From Salinimicrobium sp963739625 (GTDB lineage: Bacteria > Bacteroidota > Bacteroidia > Flavobacteriales > Flavobacteriaceae), in assembly GCA_963739625.1 (NCBI GenBank), contig CAVUAU010000010.1:124001-188000 (forward strand): DNA of 64,000 nucleotides, given 5' to 3'. Of this stretch, positions 35,537 through 44,306 are shown one piece after another (the stretch's first letter is position 1; each line of letters begins with the position of its first letter). Position numbers and translations under genes: made by a program. Below the pieces are notes generated by a model that did not search any database, was not told where the DNA came from, and worked only from the letters and a program-made list of their open reading frames with translations.

Positions 35537-35585
35537 GCTATATCTTCTAACTTCGTACTTCTAACTTCTAATTTCGTACTTGTGA
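35537..35585. repeat. Low-complexity spacer between accC and the carrier gene
   Basis: On the minus strand the units AGTACGAA and GTTAGAAG alternate (about 35540-35580), ending just before the accC ATG. Confidence 0.65.
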
Positions 35586-36071
35586 TTATTCCATTTCTAT
35601 CAACAGCTGGTTCTTATCCACAGTTTCCCCTTTTTGAATCTTCACAGATTTCACCTTTCCGGTACGGGGTGCGGTGAGGGTATTCTCCATCTTCATGGCC
35701 TCGAGAACCAGCAGATAATCCCCTTCCTCTACCTCATCGCCTTCTTTTACCTGCACATCAAGGATAAGCCCCGGCATGGGAGCTTTAATATCATTGATAA
35801 GATTGCCGGCAGCAAGACTAAGGCCCATCTCCTCAATCAAAAGATCGAGTTCATTGGAGATCTTTACCTCATAAACATTTGAATTGATCCTGACGGAGTA
35901 GCTCTTCTTCAGGAAATCTTTTTTTTCCAGGCTCGCTTTAAAGGAGCGGTTCTCTTTTAGAATATGTACCGAATCTTCTGAAATACGCTGTACATCAAGG
36001 GAATTGATCTGTTCTCTGTCAAAGGAAAAATCCATTTCATCATCGACAACGACTTTGTATTTTTTATCCAT
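35586..36071 (-). CDS. Biotin carboxyl carrier protein of the acyl-CoA carboxylase
   Basis: The 161-residue carrier ends in a biotinyl domain, 'IKAPMPGLILDVQVKEGDEV' (about 91-110) and the biotinylated Lys in EAMKMENTL (about 124-132), then the closing strand. The N-terminal 85 residues are specific to this small-carrier type. As first gene of the leftward carrier-biotin carboxylase-carboxyltransferase operon it completes a three-subunit enzyme. A dispersed palindrome (36176-36190) and a terminator lie upstream. Confidence 0.92.
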   Translation of the reverse strand: MDKKYKVVVDDEMDFSFDREQINSLDVQRISEDSVHILKENRSFKASLEKKDFLKKSYSVRINSNVYEVKISNELDLLIEEMGLSLAAGNLINDIKAPMPGLILDVQVKEGDEVEEGDYLLVLEAMKMENTLTAPRTGKVKSVKIQKGETVDKNQLLIEME

Positions 36072-36175
36072 TTAGCATGTTTTAGTACGCTTTACGGCTA
36101 ATATAAAAAATTTTTGCCCCTATTTTCTGAAGATTATCTAAATGTACTGTGGCAGTAGCTGAAATAAGAGGTGTC

Positions 36176-36190
36176 AAAAATGCCATTTTT
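36176..36190. repeat. Copy of the dispersed palindrome AAAAATGCCATTTTT
   Basis: A perfect 7-bp inverted repeat about one central base, between the carrier gene promoter region and the terminator at 36202. Related copies occur in at least nine other intergenic places. Confidence 0.6.
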
Positions 36191-36201
36191 AAGGCCCATA
36201 A

Positions 36202-36233
36202 AAAAAGAGGTTCAAAATTTTGAACCTCTTTTT
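36202..36233. terminator. Bidirectional terminator, perfect 32-bp palindrome
   Basis: AAAAAGAGGTTCAAAA (36202-36217) is followed directly by its exact complement (36218-36233). It ends the DUF3703 operon one base after the stop codon. Confidence 0.85.
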
Positions 36234-36234
36234 G

Positions 36235-36597
36235 TCAGTTAATTTTCAGCATCTGCTGAATATCTGGCGGAATTTCCATTCTTCTCAGCGGCGGCACGTT
36301 TGCCCCTCCTGTATTTCCCTCAGGAATTTTACCCACAAAAGATTTGAATCCGCCAACCAACAGCCGCGGAATCTGGCCCAGGGCTTCTCTAAAATCTCTC
36401 ACCTCAAATCCGAATTTCAGCATCAACCAGTGCGAGTAAGAATGTTCTACAGGATAGGCCTGCCCAATGACATGCGCCCGCTCCAGGTGATGCCAGGCAT
36501 GTAAAAAATTTCCTGCCTTCATACAACGCCTGTACTGCGCCAGCTCCTTTACGTAATAGTACCTGAGCCGCTTCGGAATTGTGGTGTTAAATTTCAT
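36235..36597 (-). CDS. DUF3703 domain protein
   Basis: The 120-residue protein is mostly helical, with 'ELAQYRRCMKAGNFLHAWHH' followed by LERAHVIGQAYPVEHSYSHW (about 18-60). The His-rich helix pattern fits DUF3703, whose function is unknown. It is last in the leftward operon with the desaturase and persulfide dioxygenase-rhodanese, 3 bases behind the latter. The histidine cluster could bind metal, as inference only. Its link to sulfur metabolism comes from the operon and the shared GTAAC operator. Confidence 0.85.
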   Translation of the reverse strand: MKFNTTIPKRLRYYYVKELAQYRRCMKAGNFLHAWHHLERAHVIGQAYPVEHSYSHWLMLKFGFEVRDFREALGQIPRLLVGGFKSFVGKIPEGNTGGANVPPLRRMEIPPDIQQMLKIN

Positions 36598-36600
36598 TTT

Positions 36601-37938
36601 TTAACTAAATTTCTTGATGTCTTCGCTGAGGTCATACACCTTCGTCTTTGGAAAACTGTTTTCCAGGATACTGCTTCCGGCTGTAGAGCGGTAACCGCCT
36701 GCACAGTGTACAACAATAGGTTTGTCTGCCGGTACTTCTTTAGATTTCTCCCGAAGTTCGTTCAGCGGAATGGTAATGGCATCATCAAAGATCTTTCCGT
36801 CGGCCACTTCGCTGTTATTCCTAATATCAACTATGGTATAATTCTCCTTATGTTTTTTAAAGTCCTTAAGATCAAATTCGTCTGATCTTTCGAACTTCAC
36901 ATCGGCAAGGGTCACGATAGCTTTCAGGGCTTTCTCATAACCAATCTTTGCTGTTCTTTCCAGCAAATCTCCTACCTCAGTTACGCTCTCTGCTACCAGG
37001 AAGAAAGGCTCTTCGGGTTTAAGGATAGCTCCCAGCCAGGTTTCAAATTTATCATCTTCATTGCGGGCCATGATGTTGATACTGTTCGGTAAATGCCCTT
37101 TTTTGTACCTGTCCCCGTCTCGCGTGTCTACCACTGTAATTCCTTCCTCGACTTTTTCCACACAAAGACGCAGTTCTACTGAAGCCTTTGCTTTTTGCAC
37201 ATTTTCGGCTCCCTGTTTATTCACATCTACATCAAAACCGAAGTAATGCGGAATGAACGGCTGATCTTTTAAAATGGTTTCCACGAACTTCTCTTCGGTT
37301 TGCTCCTGAAAAGCCCAGTTGTACTTGCGCTCATTCTTCAGCGTACTTGAAGAGGCCGTGCTCATATTTTTTCCGCAGAGGGAACCTGCACCGTGCGCCG
37401 GATATACTACTGCATCATCTGGAAGATCCTTATATTTATTGCGGATGCTGTGGTACATTTCTTTGGCCAGTTCCACGCGTTTGGCCTTCATATTTCCAAC
37501 ATTCTCTCGAAGATCTGGGCGGCCAACATCACCAATGAACAGGGTATCACCTGTGAAAAGAGCGGTTTTCCCGTCTCCTTCTGCGACTACTGTAATACTG
37601 TCCGGGGAATGACCCGGGGTATTAATAGCTTTAAAAGTTACTTTTCCCATTTGGAAACTGTCCCCATCGTCAAAGCTTTTATGCTCATAATCTGCACCCA
37701 GCAATTTGCTCACATAAATATCTGCTCCCGTTTGATCATGAATCTGGCAATGGCTGCTCACAAAATCTGCATGTGGATGCGTCTCAAAAACTGCTACTAT
37801 CTTCACATTATGCTCTTCGGCATACCTGTAATACTGCAACGGGTTCCTCGCCGGGTCGACCAGCGCCATTTTACCTTCGCTTATAATCGCGTAAGAGTAA
37901 TGAGCCAGGGGTTTATCGTTAAACTGTTTTATTTTCAT
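36601..37938 (-). CDS. Metallo-beta-lactamase/rhodanese fusion, probable persulfide dioxygenase
   Basis: The 445-residue protein joins an ETHE1-like domain to two rhodanese domains. Iron ligands are expected in 'THPHADFVSSH' (about 53-63), 'NTPGHSPDS' and 'FTGDTLFIGDVGRPDL'. The first rhodanese domain (about 250-345) lacks an obvious active Cys; the second has 'VVHCAGGYRSTAGSS' with the active Cys at about 412. Such fusions oxidise persulfide to sulfite or make thiosulfate, as in CstB of Staphylococcus. It overlaps the desaturase gene by 20 bases. Control by the Crp/Fnr palindrome upstream is inferred. Confidence 0.9.
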   Translation of the reverse strand: MKIKQFNDKPLAHYSYAIISEGKMALVDPARNPLQYYRYAEEHNVKIVAVFETHPHADFVSSHCQIHDQTGADIYVSKLLGADYEHKSFDDGDSFQMGKVTFKAINTPGHSPDSITVVAEGDGKTALFTGDTLFIGDVGRPDLRENVGNMKAKRVELAKEMYHSIRNKYKDLPDDAVVYPAHGAGSLCGKNMSTASSSTLKNERKYNWAFQEQTEEKFVETILKDQPFIPHYFGFDVDVNKQGAENVQKAKASVELRLCVEKVEEGITVVDTRDGDRYKKGHLPNSINIMARNEDDKFETWLGAILKPEEPFFLVAESVTEVGDLLERTAKIGYEKALKAIVTLADVKFERSDEFDLKDFKKHKENYTIVDIRNNSEVADGKIFDDAITIPLNELREKSKEVPADKPIVVHCAGGYRSTAGSSILENSFPKTKVYDLSEDIKKFS

Positions 37939-38845
37939 AGTTAGTTCTTTTTATGATTTTTTTGATCAATTCTTTATTATTCTGAAATGGAATAAAAATC
38001 TGCTTTTTAAATCCTTCCTGAAAGCTTTCATCTCCCTCAAAGCCGAGCTCTATTTGCTTTCCGCTCTTCGGAATATGTGCGGTTCCAAACAAGTAATCCC
38101 AAAGGCTAAGGCTTATTCCAAAGTTCATCCCATAAGGATAATCCTGCGGCAGTTCTTTCGCATGATGCCAAATGTGCATTTTTGGATTATTGAAAATGTA
38201 ACCCAGTTTTCCATAGCTCCATCCCACATTGGCGTGATTGATATGCCCAATGAGCACCGCAAGCATGTGCACCACAAAGAACTCTTTAATACCGAAGCCA
38301 ATCATGGCCAAAGGCAAATATTGCAGGGTTTTGTAAATGATGGTCTCCATAAAATGAAACCTGAACTGCGCCGCAAATCCCATTTCCTTAACCGAATGAT
38401 GCACCTTGTGAAACTCCCATAAAAGGGGATTTCTATGTAGCTGCCGGTGTATATTCCACTGGATGAAATCTGCCACCACAAACATGATGAGCAGCTGCGA
38501 CCACACCGGAAAATGCTGAACTTCAACAGCGACAATATTCCGAAGTTCAAAAAGGCCCAGGAAATCGTTGAACAATTCCACTCCCACATTTGACAGCGCA
38601 TTGTACCCAATTAGTGAAAATAGAAAAAAGTTGAACAGGATGTAAAAACTGTCCAGCCAGAAATCTTTTCTAAAGATCTTTTGATCCTTTCTCCAGGGCA
38701 CAATGATCTCCAGCACCCACACCAAAAGAGACAACCCAATTAGCCAGTAGAAATAATTGGTCCACGAGGGGATACTTATCTCATCAACGAGATAGTTAAA
38801 GTATCCCGTAAAGGAACCTTGAATTATTTGCAGGTATTTCTCCAA
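37919..38845 (-). CDS. Sterol desaturase/fatty acid hydroxylase family protein
   Basis: Membrane di-iron enzyme family of 308 residues. The histidine boxes are 'HRQLHRNPLLWEFHKVHH' (about 131-148), 'HMLAVLIGHINHANVGW' and 'HIWHHAKE'. About four membrane helices surround them. It is the first gene of the persulfide dioxygenase operon, so in this genome its expression is probably tied to sulfur stress. The substrate, a lipid or carotenoid, is unknown. The pairing of a desaturase with sulfide oxidation is unexpected. Confidence 0.88.
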   Translation of the reverse strand: MEKYLQIIQGSFTGYFNYLVDEISIPSWTNYFYWLIGLSLLVWVLEIIVPWRKDQKIFRKDFWLDSFYILFNFFLFSLIGYNALSNVGVELFNDFLGLFELRNIVAVEVQHFPVWSQLLIMFVVADFIQWNIHRQLHRNPLLWEFHKVHHSVKEMGFAAQFRFHFMETIIYKTLQYLPLAMIGFGIKEFFVVHMLAVLIGHINHANVGWSYGKLGYIFNNPKMHIWHHAKELPQDYPYGMNFGISLSLWDYLFGTAHIPKSGKQIELGFEGDESFQEGFKKQIFIPFQNNKELIKKIIKRTNYENKTV

Positions 38846-38865
38846 ACATCTTTTTTTTCGAAGTC

Positions 38866-38909
38866 CAAAAATACAATTTTAAGACTTTTTCCACAGTAAC
38901 CCAGGTTAC
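38866..38909 (-). promoter_or_regulatory. Activator-type promoter with GTAACC-CA-GGTTAC palindrome
   Basis: The -7 box is TATTTTTG on the minus strand (38866-38873). A perfect palindrome GTAACCCAGGTTAC occupies 38896-38909, leaving 22 bases between. No TTTG lies at -33. The same arrangement occurs at 45125-45168 and 63948-63991. Confidence 0.75.
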
Positions 38910-38930
38910 ACTCATAAAATGAGGCAGTTA

Positions 38931-39542
38931 TTACTTTTTCTGCGCCACAAATCGTATTACTGCTCCCAGTCCGTTGTGGTGATTCCCTTCTTGCAAGTCA
39001 ATTTCAGCCTCGTACAGTTCCAGAAATTTCAGCTCTCCAAAATCTTTCTTGATCTCCTCCATTGAAAACAATAAAGCCTCGTCTTTAGGACCGCCCACTT
39101 TTGGATTTGCAGCCTGGTAGGCTGTATGTTTTTTACTGAAGCCTTCAAAGAACACCAACCCGTCGCGGCGCAGGTAGGAAATAAGCCGCTTGTGGTAATC
39201 GGCTCTTAGTTCAATGGGGAAATGCGCATAAATAAGGGCTACGGCATCAAAATCACCTTTTTCGAACCCAAGTTCCGGCAGTTCTCCCACGTGATAATCA
39301 ATTTCAACTCCCGATTTTTTTGCAAGTCTTTCGGCTTTCTTTCGCGCCTCGCTGCTTTGATCAAAGGCTGTCACCTTCCAGAATTGTTTAGCGGCATAAA
39401 CAGCATTCCTGCCTTCCCCCTCTGCAGCGAAAAGGATCTCCCCCGGGTAAAACTGTGACAGCCTTGACTCCAGGTAAACATTAGGAAACTCTCCATAGAT
39501 GTATTCCTCTTCACTATATCTTTCGTCCCAAAATTCTTTCAT
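38931..39542 (-). CDS. Class I SAM-dependent methyltransferase, TehB/tellurite type
   Basis: The 203-residue protein opens 'KEFWDERYSEEEYIYGEFPN', the usual start of this subgroup, then 'EILFAAEGEGRNAVYAAKQF' as the SAM-binding region (about 35-54) and 'FDAVALIYAHFP' as motif IV. Relatives methylate tellurite, thiols or halides in detoxification. Here the substrate is unknown. It is the downstream of two leftward methyltransferase genes, 60 bases behind the other. Confidence 0.85.
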   Translation of the reverse strand: MKEFWDERYSEEEYIYGEFPNVYLESRLSQFYPGEILFAAEGEGRNAVYAAKQFWKVTAFDQSSEARKKAERLAKKSGVEIDYHVGELPELGFEKGDFDAVALIYAHFPIELRADYHKRLISYLRRDGLVFFEGFSKKHTAYQAANPKVGGPKDEALLFSMEEIKKDFGELKFLELYEAEIDLQEGNHHNGLGAVIRFVAQKK

Positions 39543-39602
39543 TGCTTTTCATTATTTAGATCTGACGGATTTCTAGTAAACCTCCTGAGATCTTTAATTT
39601 TT

Positions 39603-40217
39603 CTATTCTTTTTTAAACGTGCAAAACGTGAAATTCTGCATTTTTCCCGAAGGAGTCTCATGGTCAATGTTCTTGCAGCTCATGCTTACAAAACCTTCCG
39701 CAAAAAGCTTTTGCATTTGTCCTACAGAATACTGTTTTACCGGCAGGCCACTACATTTCCCGGGACCTTTCTCAGAGAAGGTCGACAAAATCACAAAACC
39801 ACCGGGGGCCAATGAATCCCGAAGGTTCGCCAGGTATTTTTCAACCTCCGCATCGTCGGTTAGGAAATGAAAAGCGGCACGGTCATGCCAAAGCCGGTAT
39901 TTTCTTTGGGGCTTGAATTCGGTGATGTCGCTAACGATCCAGTTGATATCTTCAGCTTTTTCTCCCATTCGTTCTTTGGCACGGGCAATGGCTTTTTCAG
40001 AAATATCTACCACCGTAAGATCTGTGTATCCCTTCGCTACGAGGAATTCGGCCAGGAAGCTGTCACCACCGCCAATGTCAATGATGGGCGCATCCTTATC
40101 AAGATTACAATCTGCTATACAAGCCAGGGAAGCTTCGGGCATGGGTTCATACCAGCTCACTTCTGTGGCGGGTTTATTTTCATACACGTTATCCCAATGT
40201 TGTTTACTTGTTTCCAT
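39603..40217 (-). CDS. Class I SAM-dependent methyltransferase
   Basis: A 204-residue methyltransferase beginning 'SKQHWDNVYENKPATEVSWY', with SAM motif I 'APIIDIGGGDSFLAEFLV' (about 43-60), motif II 'LTVVDISEKAIARAKERMG', and 'GGFVILSTFSEKGP'. This belongs to the small-molecule type near thiopurine or tellurite methyltransferases. It starts 6 bases after the MBL-fold gene ends and is probably cotranscribed with it. The substrate is unknown. Confidence 0.87.
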   Translation of the reverse strand: METSKQHWDNVYENKPATEVSWYEPMPEASLACIADCNLDKDAPIIDIGGGDSFLAEFLVAKGYTDLTVVDISEKAIARAKERMGEKAEDINWIVSDITEFKPQRKYRLWHDRAAFHFLTDDAEVEKYLANLRDSLAPGGFVILSTFSEKGPGKCSGLPVKQYSVGQMQKLFAEGFVSMSCKNIDHETPSGKMQNFTFCTFKKE

Positions 40218-40223
40218 AATTCT

Positions 40224-41258
40224 TTAGATAAAATCCCACCAGATCTCCTGCTTAAACTCCTTTTCCAGGTGAAAAGGCTGCCCAATCTTTGGGGATACAA
40301 ATTTTATATTTTCTCTTTTTGCTGCTTCGGAAAATCTTTTCACAGGTTCATTCCACGGATGCGTGGACAGCACGAATTTTCCCCAGTGAACGGGGATCAC
40401 CATTTTTGCATTCAGGTCGTTTGCAGCCATCACGGTTTGTTCCGGGAACATGTGGATTTGCGGCCAGAACTTGTTATACTGTCCACACTCCAAAAAAGCC
40501 AGATCGAAGCTTCCAAACTTTTCTCCTATTCTTTTAAAGCTGTCATCGTAACCGGAATCACCTCCCAGAAAGATCCTGTAACCTTTGATTTCCAGCACGA
40601 ACGAAGACCAGAGCGTTTGTGCTCTTTTGAAGCCTCTGCCCGAAAAATGCCTGGCAGGAGTGGCCGTAATTTTCACATTTTTGGAAACTTCAGCAAAATC
40701 CCACCAATCGAGCTCGGTGATCTTTTGTGATGACATTCCCCAATACTCAAGATGTGCACCAACTCCCAAAGAAGTCACCACCTGCTTCACCTTTTGATCA
40801 AGTTCTTTGATGCTGGGCTGGTCGAGGTGATCATAATGGTCGTGGGTAAGCACCAGCAGGTCCAGCTCGGGGAAATCTTCGGCGTTATAAGTATCGCCCC
40901 CCTCAAAAGCTTTTCCGAAGAATCGGGAAGGCGATGCGGTGCCGCTAAAGACGGGATCAACTAGAATGCGAAAACCATCAATTACAATAAAGTACGAAGA
41001 ATGGCCAAACCAAACCACCACCGGCGAGGCGGCATTAAGCTGCTTCAGGTTTGTTTGCTCATGCGGCATCCCTTCTGAAGGCCGCACAGAAGAAGGCCTG
41101 GAAAGCATCTTTTTGAGTATCCTGAACATGGAAACATCATTTGGATTGACCGAGGTAGGCTCCATATTCTGAAATTTCCCGTCTTTGTATTGAGGGGATC
41201 TTTGAATACGTTCCAGTCGCTCACCGGCAGGTGTTTTCCCAAATGATTTTAGATTCAT
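40224..41258 (-). CDS. MBL-fold metallohydrolase, UlaG/NAPE-PLD type
   Basis: Metallo-beta-lactamase-fold hydrolase. The metal motif is 'LTHDHYDHLD' (about 137-146) and 'TATPARHFSGRGFKRA' and 'HPWNEP' follow, as in the YfnC/NAPE-PLD-like group. I use the ATG at 41258, which gives 344 residues and starts 4 bases after the upstream methyltransferase-like gene ends; the frame extends to 41441 within that gene. The substrate, possibly a phospholipid-like diester, is unknown. Confidence 0.87.
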   Translation of the reverse strand: MNLKSFGKTPAGERLERIQRSPQYKDGKFQNMEPTSVNPNDVSMFRILKKMLSRPSSVRPSEGMPHEQTNLKQLNAASPVVVWFGHSSYFIVIDGFRILVDPVFSGTASPSRFFGKAFEGGDTYNAEDFPELDLLVLTHDHYDHLDQPSIKELDQKVKQVVTSLGVGAHLEYWGMSSQKITELDWWDFAEVSKNVKITATPARHFSGRGFKRAQTLWSSFVLEIKGYRIFLGGDSGYDDSFKRIGEKFGSFDLAFLECGQYNKFWPQIHMFPEQTVMAANDLNAKMVIPVHWGKFVLSTHPWNEPVKRFSEAAKRENIKFVSPKIGQPFHLEKEFKQEIWWDFI

Positions 41259-41262
41259 ACGC

Positions 41263-41727
41263 TTAAATTCGCCAATTAAATTTAGGAAAAAATCTTCCCG
41301 TTTGCCGTTTATAAAGTACATATTCAGGAAATCGTTCCTGAAGTCGTTTTTCCTCATACCTGCTCTTGAGGTAAAAGACCAGCAGCAACAAAAGACTGAT
41401 TCCCAGTTTATACCCTGAATTAAACCAAACCGAAAGTCCAAAAGCTACCAAAAGAATACCCGAATAGATGGGATGGCGTGCAAAAGCAAATACACCCGAA
41501 GTGAGCAGCTTTGCCCCTGCCCGAGGGCTCGGAAATGGGGACAGGTTCGTGTTGAGCTGTAGCAGAGCAAGGACGCAGAGAAGAACTCCAATTCCTGCAG
41601 CAAAAAGAGCCAGCCAACGCAGGTTTTCGGGTAATCTAAAATACCAGCGATCCACCGGAATGATCCAGGCCAGGAACACCAGGAACTGAAGTGCTACAAA
41701 AATTATATCCTTTTTTGGAACCGCCAT
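41263..41727 (-). CDS. Isoprenylcysteine carboxyl methyltransferase-like membrane protein
   Basis: The 154-residue membrane protein has about four helices and the C-terminal signature 'GVFAFARHPIYSGILLVAFG' (about 78-97) with 'EEKRLQERFPEYVLYKRQTG', the ICMT/PEMT family pattern in which these segments bind SAM. Bacterial members may methylate lipids or quinone-like compounds; substrate unknown. It is leftward and leads into the MBL-fold gene, and 31 bases separate it from cydB upstream. Confidence 0.85.
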   Translation of the reverse strand: MAVPKKDIIFVALQFLVFLAWIIPVDRWYFRLPENLRWLALFAAGIGVLLCVLALLQLNTNLSPFPSPRAGAKLLTSGVFAFARHPIYSGILLVAFGLSVWFNSGYKLGISLLLLLVFYLKSRYEEKRLQERFPEYVLYKRQTGRFFPKFNWRI

Positions 41728-41757
41728 TTTAGATCTTCTGAAGGTTTTAGCTGAATT

Positions 41758-42804
41758 TTACTGCTCCATCTCTCCTTTTCCGCGATCGAGGATCTTGATC
41801 ATGTTGAAAGACCTCATCAGGTGAAACAAACCCGGTAAGATCACAAAACCACCAATAAGCAACATGATCCCCAAGTTGCTGATCACCTCATCTGGCGCCC
41901 TTCCCTCGAGAAGGCTCAATTCTTTACCTGATGTGATAATAATATATGGAAAATGAGCATAAATAGCAGCAAAGAGTACCAGCACCACCTGCAGCCCCGC
42001 AAGGTAACGGCTCCAAATCCTGTTCTGGTTCCTTATACTCTTCCACAGCGGAATAAGCAGCAGTGCAGACAAGGCTATGGCGCCAATAGAAACCGGATTC
42101 TCCACAAAATCCCTCACAAATTCGACCTCTGCAAAATAGCCGTAGCCAATAAGTACAAACCCCAGCACCACCAGGAAAATAGTGTATGCTGCAGATTTCC
42201 TGCTGAACATCTTACGAACGGCTCCCGAAGTTTCTCCAATGAGCAAAGTCGAAGCCATAAAAGCGCAAAGCGTGGCATAAAAGAGGCCCACCAGCAAAGA
42301 AAAAACATTTAACCAGGGCTGCATGAAGATCTCGTAAAAACTGAAGTTGGCATAATCTTCAGTAAGAATGATCCTTCCGCCAATAAGGGCTCCAAAAGCC
42401 ATTCCCAGGAAAACAGGAGTAATAAAGCTCGAGATCCTAAACATCCAGTTGTAGGTATATTGTGATTTATCGACAATTGCATCATAGTGCCTGAAGATAA
42501 AGGCCACCCCTCTCATGGTGATGCCCAGGAGTATGAGCACGAATGGAATGTGCAGGTAGATGACGATCACATTGAAATATCCGGGAAAGGCGATCCACAG
42601 CACTACAAGTAGAATAATAAGCCAGATATGATTAGCTTCCCATACCGGCCCCATCACGCTGTAGGCGGTATCGCGGGTGGTTCTTTTATCTTCTTTTGAA
42701 GAAAAAAGTTCAATGATTCCCGCTCCAAAGTCGGCACCGCCAAGCAGCACATAAAGAAAGAAGGAAAAAAATGTAAAAAACAGCACTAAGTAAAGCATGA
42801 TCAA
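41758..42804 (-). CDS. cydB: Cytochrome bd ubiquinol oxidase subunit II
   Basis: Integral membrane subunit of the bd-type terminal oxidase. The N terminus 'LYVLLGGADFGAGIIELF' (about 16-33) and 'MGPVWEANHIWLIILLVVLW' (about 51-70) are strong CydB features. The 348-residue length is normal, with nine or so helices. Its start overlaps the cydA stop by 4 bases. Bd oxidases resist sulfide, cyanide and nitric oxide, which fits the nearby sulfur-oxidation genes, but no GTAAC operator is seen in front of cydA. Confidence 0.95.
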   Translation of the reverse strand: MIMLYLVLFFTFFSFFLYVLLGGADFGAGIIELFSSKEDKRTTRDTAYSVMGPVWEANHIWLIILLVVLWIAFPGYFNVIVIYLHIPFVLILLGITMRGVAFIFRHYDAIVDKSQYTYNWMFRISSFITPVFLGMAFGALIGGRIILTEDYANFSFYEIFMQPWLNVFSLLVGLFYATLCAFMASTLLIGETSGAVRKMFSRKSAAYTIFLVVLGFVLIGYGYFAEVEFVRDFVENPVSIGAIALSALLLIPLWKSIRNQNRIWSRYLAGLQVVLVLFAAIYAHFPYIIITSGKELSLLEGRAPDEVISNLGIMLLIGGFVILPGLFHLMRSFNMIKILDRGKGEMEQ

Positions 42805-44105
42805 TCTTTTGAAGCGTTTAAAACTTTGATTTGTCTTTTCATGAGCCAGGTAACAGTGATTCCTAATGCAATATATACCAGGACGTACATATAAAAACTG
42901 AATTTTATTCCCGGCATTGGAGTCACGGCTTCAGCGGTTCTCATGACCTGGTAGATGATCCAGGGTTGGCGGCCTACTTCGGTCACTGTCCAGCCGGCTT
43001 CCAGGGCTAAAAATCCGAGGGGAGAGAGCAAAACAAAAAATATCCAGAAAGCTTTTTTATCCTGAAGCTTTGATCTCTTCCGGGTACTCCAGAAGTAGAT
43101 CAAACCTGCGATCATCAGTAATGTCCCCAGTCCCACCATGATCTGGAAAGCATAATGAACAATAGCTACAGGCGGAAGTTCGTCTTTTGGAAAATCGTTT
43201 AGTCCCTGTACCTCGGCATCAAAATCACCAAAGGCCAGAAAAGAAAGCGCCCCGGGAATTTCTATCTTGTGACTTACCTCCTGCTTTTCTTCATCGACAA
43301 TCCCGCCTATAAGAAGGGGAGCACTTTTTTCGGTTTCAAAATGGGCCTCCATGGCTGCAAGTTTTACCGGCTGCCGGGTAGCGATATCCTTAGCCGCAAT
43401 ATCCCCGCTAAGGGGCTGCAAAATTGCGGCAACCGCACCAAAAACAATGGCAATCTTAAAGGCCTCTTTATGAAGTTGTGGTTTTTTATTCCTCAAGATC
43501 TGGAAAGCGTGAATACCGGCAACCGCAAAAGAGGTTGCTACAAAGGCTGCCAGGGTCATGTGCAACGCCTGCGAAAACCAGGCTTCATTCAAAAATGCCG
43601 CTACGGGATCTATGTTGGTAAATTCTCCATTGATATAGTCAAAACCCGAAGGCGCGTTCATCCAGGCATTGGCCGAGACTACTAAAATACCCGATGCCAC
43701 TCCCGAAATCCCAATAATGACACCCGTAAACCAGTGAAATTTTTCAGGTAATTTATCCCAGCCGTAAAGATAAAAACCAAGCGCAATGGCTTCAACAAAA
43801 AAGGCCGCACCTTCCAGGGAAAAAGGCATCCCAATGATAGGCCCTGCGTGTTTCATAAATTCGGGCCATAACATGCCTAATTCAAAAGAAAGGGCCGTGC
43901 CCGAAACTGCGCCGGTGACAAAAAAAATGGCTACACCTTTTTGCCATGCTTTGGTCAATTGAAGATAGAGCGGGTTACGCGTGTTGAGCCATTTTTTGTG
44001 AGATACCACCATAAAAAAGGGCATAACCATGCCAATGCAAGCGAAGATGATGTGAAACCCCAGGGTAAATGCCATCTGTAGCCTTGCATAATCAAGATTT
44101 TCCAT
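42801..44105 (-). CDS. cydA: Cytochrome bd ubiquinol oxidase subunit I
   Basis: Haem-bearing subunit of cytochrome bd, reducing O2 to water with quinol. The haem b595 ligand is in 'LGFHIIFACIGM' near the N terminus, the b558 His is in 'WFSQALHMTLAAF', and the 'GRQPWIIYQVMRTAEAVTP' segment near the C terminus is typical. The quinol loop is short, as in cyanide-insensitive types. I use ATG 44105, giving 434 residues; the frame extends to 44159. No CydX gene is seen behind cydB. Confidence 0.95.
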   Translation of the reverse strand: MENLDYARLQMAFTLGFHIIFACIGMVMPFFMVVSHKKWLNTRNPLYLQLTKAWQKGVAIFFVTGAVSGTALSFELGMLWPEFMKHAGPIIGMPFSLEGAAFFVEAIALGFYLYGWDKLPEKFHWFTGVIIGISGVASGILVVSANAWMNAPSGFDYINGEFTNIDPVAAFLNEAWFSQALHMTLAAFVATSFAVAGIHAFQILRNKKPQLHKEAFKIAIVFGAVAAILQPLSGDIAAKDIATRQPVKLAAMEAHFETEKSAPLLIGGIVDEEKQEVSHKIEIPGALSFLAFGDFDAEVQGLNDFPKDELPPVAIVHYAFQIMVGLGTLLMIAGLIYFWSTRKRSKLQDKKAFWIFFVLLSPLGFLALEAGWTVTEVGRQPWIIYQVMRTAEAVTPMPGIKFSFYMYVLVYIALGITVTWLMKRQIKVLNASKD

Positions 44106-44306
44106 TGAGATAAGTGTTTGAAAAAGGGCATTTTTTCGATGCTCTTTCCGAAGATTCAAATTGTCCTAAATTTAGCGAATTTTCCGCCGGTTTAGGGCGC
44201 TGTTTCAGCAGAATTGTAAAAAACTCTGCTGCTGCTTCAGCTGATTTTCATCCTCCTTATTCTGGAAGAATTCAGCTTCAGAAGAAAGCTTCAGAAAATG
44301 AGCTTT

